Assembly (NCBI RefSeq): GCF_026712185.1
Contig: NZ_JAPPUX010000001.1
Location: forward strand, 1,218,643 to 1,282,642
DNA length: 64,000 bases
Source: Nocardioides pini
Lineage (GTDB): Bacteria > Actinomycetota > Actinomycetes > Propionibacteriales > Nocardioidaceae
Direction of reading: 5' to 3'
Under the pieces are notes generated by a model, which was not told where the DNA came from, ran no database searches, and saw only the letters and a list, made by a program, of their open reading frames with translations. Both the position numbers and the translations under genes were made by a program. Of the stretch, positions 8,257-16,223 are shown piece by piece. Numbering within the stretch: the stretch's first letter is position 1; each line of letters opens with the position of its first letter.

Positions 8257-8955
8257 ATGACCCAGGACGCGGGCGCGGACGCCGGCAAGGCCGCCGAGGT
8301 CACCTACGCCACCATCCGCCGGCAGATCCTCAGCGGCGAGCGCGCGAGCGGGGAGTGGTTGCGGGAGGGCGACCTCGCCGCGGTCATCGGGGTGAGCCGT
8401 ACGCCGGTGCGGGAGGCCCTGCGACGCCTCGCCGCGGAGGGCCTGGTCAGGCACGAGCCCAACCGGGGCGTGCAGGTCGAGGACTGGGGCGTGGCGGACC
8501 TCGACGAGATCTTCAGCCTGCGCTCGCAGCTCGAGCCGTGGGGGTGCGGTCTCGCCGCCACCACCGGCCTCGCGGACCTCGACACGCTCGGCCGGCTCGC
8601 CGACCGGATGGACGAGGAGGCGCGTCGCGACCCGCCCGACCTCGACGCCATCACCGAGCTGAACAACGCGTTCCACCGCGGCGTCCTCGAGGCCTCCGGC
8701 AACGGGAGGCTCGTCGGGCTGGTGTCGTCGGTGGTGGAGGTGCCGCTCGTGTGGCGCACCTTCTCGCACTACTCGCCCGAGGCGATGCGACGCAGCCTGG
8801 CCCACCACCACGAGATCGTGCAGGCGCTCGCTGCCGGCGACGCCGAGTGGGCGGAGTCGGTGATGAGGTCGCACGTCCGCGCCGCCTGGGTGAGCCTGCG
8901 GGACGAGCACCCGGTCGCGGGTCAGCCGCGCATCGAGCCGCCGGGCCGGCCGTAG
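8257..8955 (+). CDS. GntR-family transcriptional regulator, FCD (FadR) subfamily
   Basis: A 232-residue regulator. The winged helix-turn-helix occupies about residues 12-78 (DLAAVIGVSRTPVREALRRL), followed by an all-helical FCD ligand domain. FHRGVLE, AHHHEIVQAL and RSHVRAAW supply the His residues that usually bind a metal in this domain. FCD regulators commonly sense organic acids and repress the divergent catabolic operon. The divergent CoA transferase-hydantoinase operon and two TTGCATAC sites make that the likely target. Its 3' end overlaps the convergent XdhC gene by 34 nt. Confidence 0.92.
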   Translation: MTQDAGADAGKAAEVTYATIRRQILSGERASGEWLREGDLAAVIGVSRTPVREALRRLAAEGLVRHEPNRGVQVEDWGVADLDEIFSLRSQLEPWGCGLAATTGLADLDTLGRLADRMDEEARRDPPDLDAITELNNAFHRGVLEASGNGRLVGLVSSVVEVPLVWRTFSHYSPEAMRRSLAHHHEIVQALAAGDAEWAESVMRSHVRAAWVSLRDEHPVAGQPRIEPPGRP

Positions 8956-9374
8956 GACTCGGCGACGACCTCGGCCACCACTGAGAGGGCGATCTCGCCC
9001 GGTCCCTTGCCGCCCAGGTCGTGCCCGGCCGGCACGTGCAGGGTGGACACGTCCACGCCCTCGGCGGCGAGCTCCTCGAGGAGCCCGGCCGCGCGCCCGC
9101 GACTGGCCATCATCGCGACGTAGGACGCGTCCGAGGCCAGCGCCGCCCGCAGCACGGCGGGCGCATCGGGCGCGTCGTGGTCGCACAGGACCACGGCGTC
9201 GCCGGGCTGCGGGTCCAAGCCCGGTCCGCCGTCGTCGGCCGACTCGACCAGCACCGTGCGCCCGGCCGTCGAGGCGATGGCCGCGATCGACCGTGCGATG
9301 GGGTTGTCGCTGAGGACCAGGATCCGACCGTGCCGCACGCCGTCGTCGGACCACGGCTGCTGCCGAGGACTCAT
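8922..9374 (-). CDS. XdhC family Rossmann-domain protein (short, stand-alone)
   Basis: A 150-residue protein that matches only the C-terminal NAD(P)-like Rossmann domain of XdhC/CoxI: ALASDASYVAMMASRGRAAG, then VPAGHDLGGKGPGEIALSVVAEVVA. XdhC helps insert sulfurated molybdenum cofactor into xanthine-dehydrogenase-type enzymes. No such enzyme or N-terminal XdhC domain is encoded nearby, so this is an orphan half. The ATG at 9374 follows a TAGGCT box by 7 nt. That box is shared, in palindromic form, with the divergent kinase gene. Confidence 0.8.
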   Translation of the reverse strand: MSPRQQPWSDDGVRHGRILVLSDNPIARSIAAIASTAGRTVLVESADDGGPGLDPQPGDAVVLCDHDAPDAPAVLRAALASDASYVAMMASRGRAAGLLEELAAEGVDVSTLHVPAGHDLGGKGPGEIALSVVAEVVAESYGRPGGSMRG

Positions 9375-9381
9375 GCCCGCC

Positions 9382-9391
9382 AGCCTAGGCT
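9382..9391. promoter_or_regulatory. Palindromic shared -10 box for two divergent genes
   Basis: AGCCTAGGCT is a perfect 10-bp palindrome. Its plus-strand TAGGCT (9386-9391) sits 6 nt before ATG 9398 and its minus-strand TAGGCT (9387-9382) sits 7 nt before ATG 9374. The two promoters would overlap physically and exclude each other. Confidence 0.6.
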
Positions 9392-9397
9392 CGCGGG

Positions 9398-10330
9398 ATG
9401 CCGGTCACCATCCCTCCCGCGCTGCTCGCCCAGCGGGCGCTCGGGGACGACTGGGGGCGCTGGCTCGACCGGCTGCCCCGGCTCGCGGTCGACCTGCTCG
9501 ACGAGTGGCGCCTGACCCTGGTCGGCGCGCCGAGGCACGGCTTCTGCTCGCTGGTGCTCCCCGTCGCCGGCGCCGACGGCACGCCCGGCGCGCTGAAGAT
9601 CGCCTTCGACGGCGACGACGAGTCGCTCCACGAAGGCCTCGCGCTGCAGCACTGGGGCGGCAGGGGCGCCGTACGGCTCCAGCGGGCCGACCCGCGCCGT
9701 CGCGCGCTGCTGCTGGACTGGCTGCCCGGGCCGGACCTCGGCGACTCGTGGGACGTCGAGGCCTGCGAGGTGGTCGGTGGGCTCTACGGCCGGCTCCACC
9801 TCCCGGCGATGCCGCAGCTGGTCGCCCTCTCGTCCTTCGTCGAGCGCTGGTTGGGCGACCTCGAGGAGCTCGGTCGCGCGCTCCCGGTCCCGCCGCGCTA
9901 CGTCGAGCAGGCACTCTCGCTCGGTCCGGACCTGCTCGCCGGCGACGCGGCGCCGGTCGTCGTGCACGGCGACCTGCACTACGCCAACGTGATGGCCGAC
10001 GAGACGGGGGAGTGGCTGGCCATCGACCCCAAGCCGATGGCCGGCGACCCGCACTACGAGCCCGCGCCGATGCTCTGGAACCGGATGGACGAGCTGAGCG
10101 GTCCGGGCGCCGTCGGCTCCGTGCGTGACGGCATCCGCCGCCGCTTCCACGCCCTGGTCGACGCGGCCGGCCTCGACGAGGCGCGCGCCCGGGACTGGGT
10201 CGTCGTGCGGATGGTGCTCAACGCCGGCTGGGCGGTGCAGGACGCGCAGCGGGCCGGGCGTCGCCTGGCGAGGGACGAGCAGGACTGGATCACCCGCTGC
10301 ATCGCCATCACGAAGGCCGTGCAGGACTGA
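9398..10330 (+). CDS. Aminoglycoside/hydroxyurea phosphotransferase-like kinase (streptomycin 6-kinase family)
   Basis: A 310-residue protein of the APH(6)/hydroxyurea kinase family. The catalytic loop VVHGDLHYANVM has D192 as the expected base and N197 as metal ligand, and the DFG-equivalent WLAIDPKPMAGDP has D210. The ATP-binding N-lobe includes ALKIAFDGDDE. Relatives phosphorylate streptomycin, but many chromosomal actinobacterial members have no proven drug substrate, so resistance should not be assumed. It is divergent from the XdhC gene through a shared -10 box. Confidence 0.8.
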   Translation: MPVTIPPALLAQRALGDDWGRWLDRLPRLAVDLLDEWRLTLVGAPRHGFCSLVLPVAGADGTPGALKIAFDGDDESLHEGLALQHWGGRGAVRLQRADPRRRALLLDWLPGPDLGDSWDVEACEVVGGLYGRLHLPAMPQLVALSSFVERWLGDLEELGRALPVPPRYVEQALSLGPDLLAGDAAPVVVHGDLHYANVMADETGEWLAIDPKPMAGDPHYEPAPMLWNRMDELSGPGAVGSVRDGIRRRFHALVDAAGLDEARARDWVVVRMVLNAGWAVQDAQRAGRRLARDEQDWITRCIAITKAVQD

Positions 10331-10347
10331 CGAAAGTCGGAAAGCCG

Positions 10348-10396
10348 CCCGTCTGACGGGACATTCGGGGCGTTTGCTACCGCTGGGTAAACCCAG
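10348..10396. repeat. Two short palindromes in the fadD upstream region
   Basis: CCCGTC-T-GACGGG (10348-10360) could end the kinase transcript. CTGGGTAAACCCAG (10383-10396) is a 14-nt palindrome and a possible operator for the acyl-CoA synthetase gene at 10451. No regulator is assigned. Confidence 0.35.
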
Positions 10397-10450
10397 TGAT
10401 CTAGGTTACAGCCCAAGTCAGCCCCGCCCCGACGAATGAGTAGGTAACAG

Positions 10451-12271
10451 ATGCCGACCACCATCGACACGGCCTTCCTCGACACCATGCCGCCCAACGT
10501 CGCCGTCCAGTTCTTCGACCGCGTCGGAGCCACCCCTGACGCCGAGGCCTTCCGCTTCCCCCGCGGTGAGGCGTGGGAGTCCGTCACCTGGAAGCAGGCC
10601 GGGGACAAGGTCGAGGCGCTGGCCGCCGGCCTGATCGCGCTGGGCGTCGAGCCCGAGCAGCGCGTCGGCATCGCGTCGGGCACGCGCTACGAGTGGATCC
10701 TCGCGGACCTCGCGATCATGTGCGCCGCCGGCGCCACCACCACGGTCTACCCGAGCACCAACGCCGAGGACACCGTCTACATCCTGGGCGACTCCGAGAG
10801 CCGCGTCGTCTTCGCCGAGGACGACGAGCAGGTCGCCAAGCTCACCGCCCACCGCTCCGAGCTGCCCCACGTGACCAAGGTCGTCACCTTCGAGGGCGCG
10901 ACCGACGGCGACTGGGTGATGTCCCTGGAGGACCTCGCGGCGCTGGGCGCGGAGAAGCTCGCCGAGCAGCCCGACGTGGTGCGTACGACGTCGCAGGCGA
11001 TCCGTCCCGACCAGCTGGCCACCCTCATCTACACGTCCGGCACGACCGGCCGCCCCAAGGGCGTGCGGCTGCGTCACTCGTCCTGGGTCTACGAGGGCGA
11101 GGCGATCCGCGCGCAGGGCATCCTCGGTCCCGACGACCTCGAGTTCCGCTGGCTGCCGATGGCCCACTCCTTCGGCAAGGTGCTGATGTCCACGCAGATG
11201 GCCTGTGGCTTCGCCGCGGCGATCGACGGCCGGGTCGAGAAGATCGTCGACAACCTGGGCGTCGTGAAGCCGACCTTCATGGGTGCCGCGCCGCGCATCT
11301 TCGAGAAGGCCCACGGCCGCATCGTCACCATGCAGGCCGCGGAGGGCGGTGCCAAGGAGAAGATCTTCAAGAAGGCCTTCGACGTCGGCCTCGAGGTCGA
11401 GCGCCGCAAGCGCGAGGGCAAGTCCGTGCCGATCGGCCTCAAGGTCCAGCACGGCCTCTTCGACAAGCTCGTCTTCTCCAAGATCCGCGACCGCTTCGGC
11501 GGCAACGTCCGCTTCTTCATCTCCGGTGCCGCGGCCCTCAACCGCGACATCGCCGAGTGGTTCGGCGTCGCCGGCATCAAGATCCTCGAGGGCTACGGCC
11601 TCACCGAGACCTCCGCGGGCTCGTTCGTCAACCACCCCGACCGCAACAAGTTCGGCACCGTGGGCCCGGTCTTCCCGGGGAGCGAGGTCAAGCTCGGCGA
11701 CAACGACGAGATCATGATCAAGGGTCCCGGCGTGATGGACGGCTACCACAACCTGCCCGAGGAGACCGCCAAGACGCTGACCTCCGACGGCTGGCTGCAC
11801 ACCGGTGACAAGGGCGCCCTCGACGAGGACGGCCACCTGGTCATCACGGGTCGCATCAAGGAGCTCTTCAAGACCTCCGGCGGCAAGTACATCGCGCCGC
11901 CGGCGATCGAGTCGAAGTTCAAGGCCGTGTGCCCCTATGCCAGCCAGTTCATGGTCTTCGGCGACGAGCGCAACTACTGCGTCGCGCTCGTCACCCTGGA
12001 CCCCGACGCGATGGCGGGCTGGGCCGAGGAGAACGGCATGGGCGGCAGGTCCTACACCGAGATCGTGCAGTCCGACGAGGTGCAGAAGATGGTCGGCGGC
12101 TACGTCGACGAGCTCAACAGCCACCTCAACCGCTGGGAGACCATCAAGAAGTGGAAGCTCCTCGACCACGACCTCACGGTCGAGTCGGGCGAGCTGACCC
12201 CGTCGATGAAGGTCAAGCGCAACGTCGTCCAGGAGAACAACCAGGCGCTCATCGAGCAGATGTACGCCTAG
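10451..12271 (+). CDS. fadD: Long-chain fatty-acid-CoA ligase (FadD15-like)
   Basis: A 606-residue AMP-forming acyl-CoA synthetase. The P-loop is LIYTSGTTGRPKG (residues 192-204), followed by ILEGYGLTETSAG and the hinge GWLHTGDKG then ITGRIKELFKTSGGKYIAP. It forms acyl-adenylate and then acyl-CoA from fatty acids for degradation or lipid synthesis. The length and the GGKYIAPxxIE motif fit the long FadD15-type group. It is monocistronic: a strong hairpin follows the stop. Confidence 0.92.
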   Translation: MPTTIDTAFLDTMPPNVAVQFFDRVGATPDAEAFRFPRGEAWESVTWKQAGDKVEALAAGLIALGVEPEQRVGIASGTRYEWILADLAIMCAAGATTTVYPSTNAEDTVYILGDSESRVVFAEDDEQVAKLTAHRSELPHVTKVVTFEGATDGDWVMSLEDLAALGAEKLAEQPDVVRTTSQAIRPDQLATLIYTSGTTGRPKGVRLRHSSWVYEGEAIRAQGILGPDDLEFRWLPMAHSFGKVLMSTQMACGFAAAIDGRVEKIVDNLGVVKPTFMGAAPRIFEKAHGRIVTMQAAEGGAKEKIFKKAFDVGLEVERRKREGKSVPIGLKVQHGLFDKLVFSKIRDRFGGNVRFFISGAAALNRDIAEWFGVAGIKILEGYGLTETSAGSFVNHPDRNKFGTVGPVFPGSEVKLGDNDEIMIKGPGVMDGYHNLPEETAKTLTSDGWLHTGDKGALDEDGHLVITGRIKELFKTSGGKYIAPPAIESKFKAVCPYASQFMVFGDERNYCVALVTLDPDAMAGWAEENGMGGRSYTEIVQSDEVQKMVGGYVDELNSHLNRWETIKKWKLLDHDLTVESGELTPSMKVKRNVVQENNQALIEQMYA

Positions 12272-12282
12272 GACCACGTGAC

Positions 12283-12318
12283 GGACGGGTGCCGGTGGGG
12301 GACCACTGGCACCCGTCC
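12283..12318 (+). terminator. Hairpin terminator after fadD
   Basis: GGACGGGTGCC (12283-12293) pairs perfectly with GGCACCCGTCC (12308-12318) around a 14-nt loop. There is no T-run. A flanking CCACGTG/CACGTGG pair could extend the structure. Confidence 0.6.
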
Positions 12319-12347
12319 GCGCGTGCGGCACGTGGTTGGATACCGGC

Positions 12348-13565
12348 GTGTCCCCCGCCCAGCCCGACGGTGACGTCGCCCCCGAGGACGGACTGCTCCC
12401 CGACGAGGCGTGGGCGCAGTTCGGCAGCAAGCCCTTCGGTCTCTACGTCCACGTGCCGTTCTGCTCGGTGCGCTGCGGCTACTGCGACTTCAACACCTAC
12501 ACCGCGCAGGAGCTCGGCGACGAGGTCGGCGCCAGCCGGTCGTCGTACGCCGAGGCGGCGATCCGCGAGATCCGCTTCGCGCGCCACGTGCTCGGGCACC
12601 GGGACGTCCCGATCGAGACGATCTTCTTCGGCGGCGGCACCCCCACGCTCCTGAAGGCCGCCGACCTCGGGGCCATCGTGGCCAGCGCCGCGGCGGAGTT
12701 CGGACTCGTCGACGACGTGGAGATCACCACCGAGGCGAACCCCGACAGCGTCGCCGCCTGGGACCTCGAGGAGCTGCGCACGGCCGGTTTCAACCGGATC
12801 AGCTTCGGCATGCAGTCAGCCGTCGACCACGTGCTGCGCACCCTCGACCGCACCCACGACCCGATGCGCGTGCCCGCGGTCGTCGACTGGGCCCGGCAGG
12901 CCGGGTTCGACGACGTCAGCCTCGACCTCATCTACGGCACGCCGGGGGAGTCGCTGGCCGACTGGGAGACCTCGGTCGACGTCGCCCTCGGCTGCCGCCC
13001 CGACCACATCTCGGCGTACTCCCTCATCGTGGAGGAGGGCACGGCGATGGGCCGCCAGGTCAGGCGCGGCGAGCTCCCGATGCCCGACGAGGACGACCTC
13101 GCCGACAAGTACCACCTCGTCGACGAGAAGCTCGCCGCCGCCGGGATGAGCTGGTACGAGGTGTCCAACTGGGCCACGTCGCCCGACCACTGGTGCCGCC
13201 ACAACCTCCTCTACTGGACCGGTGGGCACTGGTGGGGCGTCGGCCCCGGCGCCCACTCCCACGTCGGCGGGGTGCGCTGGTGGAACGTCAAGCACCCGGC
13301 GGCGTACGCCCAGCGCCTCGCCACCGGGGTGTCACCGGCCCAGGCGCGCGAGGTCCTCGGCCACCACGACCAGCGCGTCGAGCGGATCCTCCTGGAGATC
13401 CGGCTCGTCGAGGGGCTGCCCGTCACCGCCCTCGAGGCCACCGGCCGCTCCCACGTCGCCCGCCTCGTCGCCGACGGCCTCGTCGAGCTCGCCGCCGAGC
13501 GCCTCGTGCTCACCCAGCGCGGGCGGCTCCTCGCCGACGCGATCGTCCGGGATCTCGTCGACTGA
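12348..13565 (+). CDS. hemW: Radical SAM heme chaperone HemW
   Basis: A 405-residue radical SAM protein. The cluster motif is PFCSVRCGYCDF (C39, C43, C46), followed by FFGGGTPTLL and the typical YEVSNWA segment. HemW-type proteins bind heme and load it into respiratory proteins; they resemble coproporphyrinogen dehydrogenase but lack its activity. The GTG at 12348 is preferred to an in-frame TTG four codons earlier. Its position ahead of DUF3097 and hrcA is the conserved actinobacterial order. Confidence 0.9.
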   Translation: MSPAQPDGDVAPEDGLLPDEAWAQFGSKPFGLYVHVPFCSVRCGYCDFNTYTAQELGDEVGASRSSYAEAAIREIRFARHVLGHRDVPIETIFFGGGTPTLLKAADLGAIVASAAAEFGLVDDVEITTEANPDSVAAWDLEELRTAGFNRISFGMQSAVDHVLRTLDRTHDPMRVPAVVDWARQAGFDDVSLDLIYGTPGESLADWETSVDVALGCRPDHISAYSLIVEEGTAMGRQVRRGELPMPDEDDLADKYHLVDEKLAAAGMSWYEVSNWATSPDHWCRHNLLYWTGGHWWGVGPGAHSHVGGVRWWNVKHPAAYAQRLATGVSPAQAREVLGHHDQRVERILLEIRLVEGLPVTALEATGRSHVARLVADGLVELAAERLVLTQRGRLLADAIVRDLVD

Positions 13566-13587
13566 GCTGGTTGGCGGTGTTGTCGGC

Positions 13588-13602
13588 GCTCGCTCCGCTC
13601 GC
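13588..13602 (+). repeat. Left boundary inverted repeat of the 13.6-13.9 kb element
   Basis: GCTCGCTCCGCTCGC; its partner at 13926-13940 is the reverse complement with one mismatch. Confidence 0.5.
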
Positions 13603-13925
13603 GCGTGCTCGGCGCCCTGAGAGACGTCGTCTTCCCTCCTCGCTCCCAAGCTGCCTCGCTGCGCTCGTCGCGCTTGCTCGCTCGTCAGTCCAGACGACGT
13701 CGGGCGCCGAGCGCGGTGGCTGAGGCAGCTGGGGCGATGAGGGTGCCGTGTGCCGGCGCGCCACTGATCGAACCGCGCAAGCAGGGCACCCAGGCGGTTC
13801 GGTCGACGGCCCGGTGGTCGTCGCGGCGCGCCCGGGAGTGCAGGAGGAGCGGCGAAGCCGGAGGAGCGGAGCGGGGGAGGGTGAAGCCGCGACGACGAAC
13901 GAGCGGGTCACGAGCGCCGCGACAT

Positions 13926-13940
13926 GCGAGCGAAGCGAGC
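13926..13940 (-). repeat. Right boundary inverted repeat of the 13.6-13.9 kb element
   Basis: GCGAGCGAAGCGAGC on the plus strand, matching the left repeat in 14 of 15 positions when inverted. It lies just outside the 3' end of the DUF3097 gene. Confidence 0.5.
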
Positions 13941-13944
13941 CAAA

Positions 13945-14790
13945 CTACCCAGTCGTGAAGTCGATGAGCTCCTCGACCCGGCCCAGGAGGGCGGGCTCGA
14001 GGTCGGCGTAGGAGCTCACCCGGCCGAGGATGTGCTTCCAGGCGCGGGCGATGTCGGCCTGGTCGCGGTGCGGCCAGCCGAGCTGCTGGCAGGTGCCGGT
14101 CTTCCAGTCGATGCCGCGCGGGACGGAGGGCCACTGCTTGATCCCGAGGCGCTCGGGCTTGACCGCCTGCCAGACGTCGATGAACGGGTGGCCCACGATC
14201 AGCACGTGCTTGCCCACGGGGGAGCGGGCGATGTTCTGGGCGATGCGTGACTCCTTGGACCCGGCGACCAGGTGGTCGACGAGGACGCCGACGCGGCGCT
14301 GCGGCCCGGGCTTGAAGTCACGGAGGTGCTCGGCCAGGTCGTCCACGCCACCGAGGTACTCGACGACGACCCCCTCGATGCGCAGGTCGTCGCCCCACAC
14401 CTTCTCGACGAGCTCGGCGTCGTGGCGGCCCTCGACGAAGATCCGGCTGGCGCGCGCGACGCGGGCGCGGGCGTTGGGCACGGCGACCGACCCGGAGGCC
14501 GTACGGGTGGGTGCGGCCGGGGCGCCCGCGCGGACCGGCCGGGTGAGGATCACCGGCCGGCCCTCGAGCAGGAAGCCGGGGCCGAGCGGGAAGGTGCGGC
14601 GCTTGCCGCGCCGGTCCTCGAGCGTCAGCGTGTCGATGTCGCGATCGACGGCGACGACCTCGCCGCACCAGTCGGTGGTGACCTCCTCGACGACCATCCC
14701 GAGCTCGGTCGGCAACTCGGTGGCGCGACCGTTCCTGGGGGCACGCCAGTCGCCGGAGAGGACGTCGGTTCCGTAGCGATCCTGTGGCAC
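13945..14790 (-). CDS. DUF3097 domain-containing protein
   Basis: A 281-residue protein of a family confined largely to Actinobacteria. The N-terminal part has a small-barrel-like stretch (VVAVDRDIDTLTLEDRRGKRR). The C-terminal part, from about residue 125, has RIFVEGRHDAELVEKVWGDD and LVDHLVAGSKESRIAQ, which resemble a Toprim-type acidic fold (E then D-x-D-like positions). Function is unknown; a nucleic-acid role is only suggested. It is convergent to hemW, as is usual in this gene order. The GTG start at 14790 follows a TAACGT box by 6 nt. Confidence 0.85.
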   Translation of the reverse strand: MPQDRYGTDVLSGDWRAPRNGRATELPTELGMVVEEVTTDWCGEVVAVDRDIDTLTLEDRRGKRRTFPLGPGFLLEGRPVILTRPVRAGAPAAPTRTASGSVAVPNARARVARASRIFVEGRHDAELVEKVWGDDLRIEGVVVEYLGGVDDLAEHLRDFKPGPQRRVGVLVDHLVAGSKESRIAQNIARSPVGKHVLIVGHPFIDVWQAVKPERLGIKQWPSVPRGIDWKTGTCQQLGWPHRDQADIARAWKHILGRVSSYADLEPALLGRVEELIDFTTG

Positions 14791-14796
14791 CGGTCC

Positions 14797-14802
14797 ACGT
14801 TA
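14797..14802 (-). promoter_or_regulatory. -10-like box TAACGT for the DUF3097 gene
   Basis: TAACGT on the minus strand with a 6-nt spacer to the GTG at 14790. Confidence 0.4.
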
Positions 14803-14890
14803 GGCGCCGAGGGGCCCGTGGGCGGGGTGGCACGCCGTGCGGCGCGGATCACACCCGTACGACGGACCTGCCGGAGCGCCGGAGCGGAGC

Positions 14891-15289
14891 TCAGCCCCCG
14901 GCGATCCCGCCGCCCTCGGCGCCGTCGCCGCTGTTCGCGTCGGAGCCCTCCGAGTCCCCGTCGGAGTCCCCGTCGGAGTCCCCCGACTGGCTGGGCGCCT
15001 GGCTCGCGCCGTCGTCGTTGCCCAGGTCCTCCTGGGTGGCGTCCATCTCGAGCTCCTCGCGGCTCTTGGTGTTCTCGTCGTCGGGGTCGAGGGGCTCGGC
15101 CAGCGGGTTGTCCTCACCGGGCTGCAGGTCCTCGGGCAGCTGGTCGTCGGAGATGCCGCCCAGGGTGGCGTCGTCGGGCGAGGTGGTCTTGCCGGAGTGG
15201 TCGGAGTCGGCAGGGCTGGTGCCGCTGCCCGCCTTGGGCGTGTCGGTCGACTCCGTGTTGTCGGTCTGGGACTCGCGGTTCTCGGTCAT
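14891..15289 (-). CDS. Hypothetical acidic, low-complexity protein
   Basis: A 132-residue protein dominated by Asp, Glu, Ser, Gly and Asn, with no hydrophobic core, no signal peptide and no membrane segment. A tandem GDSDGDSDGDSEGSD run lies near residues 105-119. The middle (ATLGGISDDQLPEDLQPGED) is the least repetitive and could be the conserved part. It is probably intrinsically disordered and may bind cations or a basic partner. The ATG at 15289 is the only good start. No family is recognised. Confidence 0.6.
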   Translation of the reverse strand: MTENRESQTDNTESTDTPKAGSGTSPADSDHSGKTTSPDDATLGGISDDQLPEDLQPGEDNPLAEPLDPDDENTKSREELEMDATQEDLGNDDGASQAPSQSGDSDGDSDGDSEGSDANSGDGAEGGGIAGG

Positions 15290-15352
15290 GCACCAGTCCT
15301 ACTGGGCCGGGTCACGCGAGACCAGCCCCCGGAGGGTGTGCGGGCCGGACGG

Positions 15353-16216
15353 CTAGATCAGGGGGAGCCGCTTCTGGCTGCGGGGCAGGTGCTCGTAACC
15401 CAGCCGCACCGCGCTCGCGAGGCGCTCGCGCTCCCACGGCCACTCGCCGGCGGCGAGGGCCTCGGACTGCGGCACGCCGCGCGTGGCGAGGTCGCGGATC
15501 GTCTCGGCGATGACGCCGAGCTCGGCGCGCTGGTCCTGCACGAACGCCTTGTCCACGACCTTGCCGTGCCCCGGCACGACGACGGTCGCGTCGGTCATGA
15601 GGCCGATGACGAGGTCGAGCGTCATCGGCCACTCCAGCGGCCACGAGTCGTCGCCGATGAAGGGCGGGTCGGACTCCTCGACCAGGTCGCCCCCCAGCAG
15701 CACGTCGGCGTCCGGCACGCGGACGACGAGGTCGCCGGCGGTGTGCCCGCGCCCGGGGTGGATCAGCTCCACCGCCCGGTCGCCCAGGTCGAGCTGGAGC
15801 ACCGACGAGAAGGTGCGGGTGGGCAGGCGGAGGGTGGTCGCGAGGATCTCGTCGCGGCGCGGGTGGTCGGTGTCCTGCTCGTAGTGCTCGAACGTGTGCG
15901 CCGAGGAGACCTCCATGTGCTCGGCGGCCCAGTCCGTCGCGTGGATCGGCAGGTCGCCGAACTGCTCGACCATGGTCGCGTTGCCGAAGTGGTGGTCCCA
16001 GTGCTCGTGGGTGTTGACCAACCCGGTCAGCGGGCCCGCGCCCAGGCGGCGTACGTCGTCGGCGACCACGCGGGCCTGCGCGGCGGACCCGTGCGTGTCG
16101 ACCATGAGCAGGCCGTCCGCTCCGCCGACGAGCGTGATGTTGACGTGCATCCAGTCGTAGTGCGCGACCCAGACGCGTGGGGCGACCTCGGTGAACCGAG
16201 GGGTGTCGTCGGGCAT
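15353..16216 (-). CDS. MBL-fold metallo-hydrolase
   Basis: A 287-residue metallo-beta-lactamase-fold hydrolase. The metal motif [11 protein letters not shown] has H70, H72, D74 and H75, with later ligands in [19 protein letters not shown] and VVPGHGKVV. These fit a binuclear zinc or iron hydrolase of thioester, lactone or phosphoester type; substrate is unknown. The ATG at 16216 has a TAGGCT box 7 nt upstream. It is divergent from hrcA, with the CIRCE element between them. Confidence 0.87.
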   Translation of the reverse strand: MPDDTPRFTEVAPRVWVAHYDWMHVNITLVGGADGLLMVDTHGSAAQARVVADDVRRLGAGPLTGLVNTHEHWDHHFGNATMVEQFGDLPIHATDWAAEHMEVSSAHTFEHYEQDTDHPRRDEILATTLRLPTRTFSSVLQLDLGDRAVELIHPGRGHTAGDLVVRVPDADVLLGGDLVEESDPPFIGDDSWPLEWPMTLDLVIGLMTDATVVVPGHGKVVDKAFVQDQRAELGVIAETIRDLATRGVPQSEALAAGEWPWERERLASAVRLGYEHLPRSQKRLPLI

Positions 16217-16223
16217 GCCCGCG

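Larger units (their letters stand above)
13566..13944. other. Non-coding, inverted-repeat-rich gap after hemW
   Basis: No convincing gene is present; the open frames here have no RBS and look like composition artefacts. The gap is bounded by a 15-bp inverted repeat with one mismatch (GCTCGCTCCGCTCGC at 13588-13602 and GCGAGCGAAGCGAGC at 13926-13940). Inside are an imperfect long hairpin (13607-13632 with 13692-13712, sharing GGCGCC and ACGTCGTCT arms) and an 11-bp hairpin with one G-T pair (13766-13776 with 13794-13804). It could be a MITE- or REP-like element or a structured RNA. Confidence 0.5.

Noticed and set aside
9398..10330. Calling the kinase a streptomycin resistance gene
   Set aside because: Only family-level motifs are visible, and there is no resistance cluster or mobile context.
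10418..12430. Long minus-strand open frame (670 codons) over fadD
   Set aside because: It is Leu/Val/Asp/His-rich antisense to a well-supported acyl-CoA synthetase and shows no protein-like motifs.
13510..13911. Minus-strand frame of 133 codons in the hemW downstream gap
   Set aside because: No ribosome site, it runs antisense into hemW, and the sequence is Ser/Arg/Pro low-complexity from the CGCTCGC repeats.
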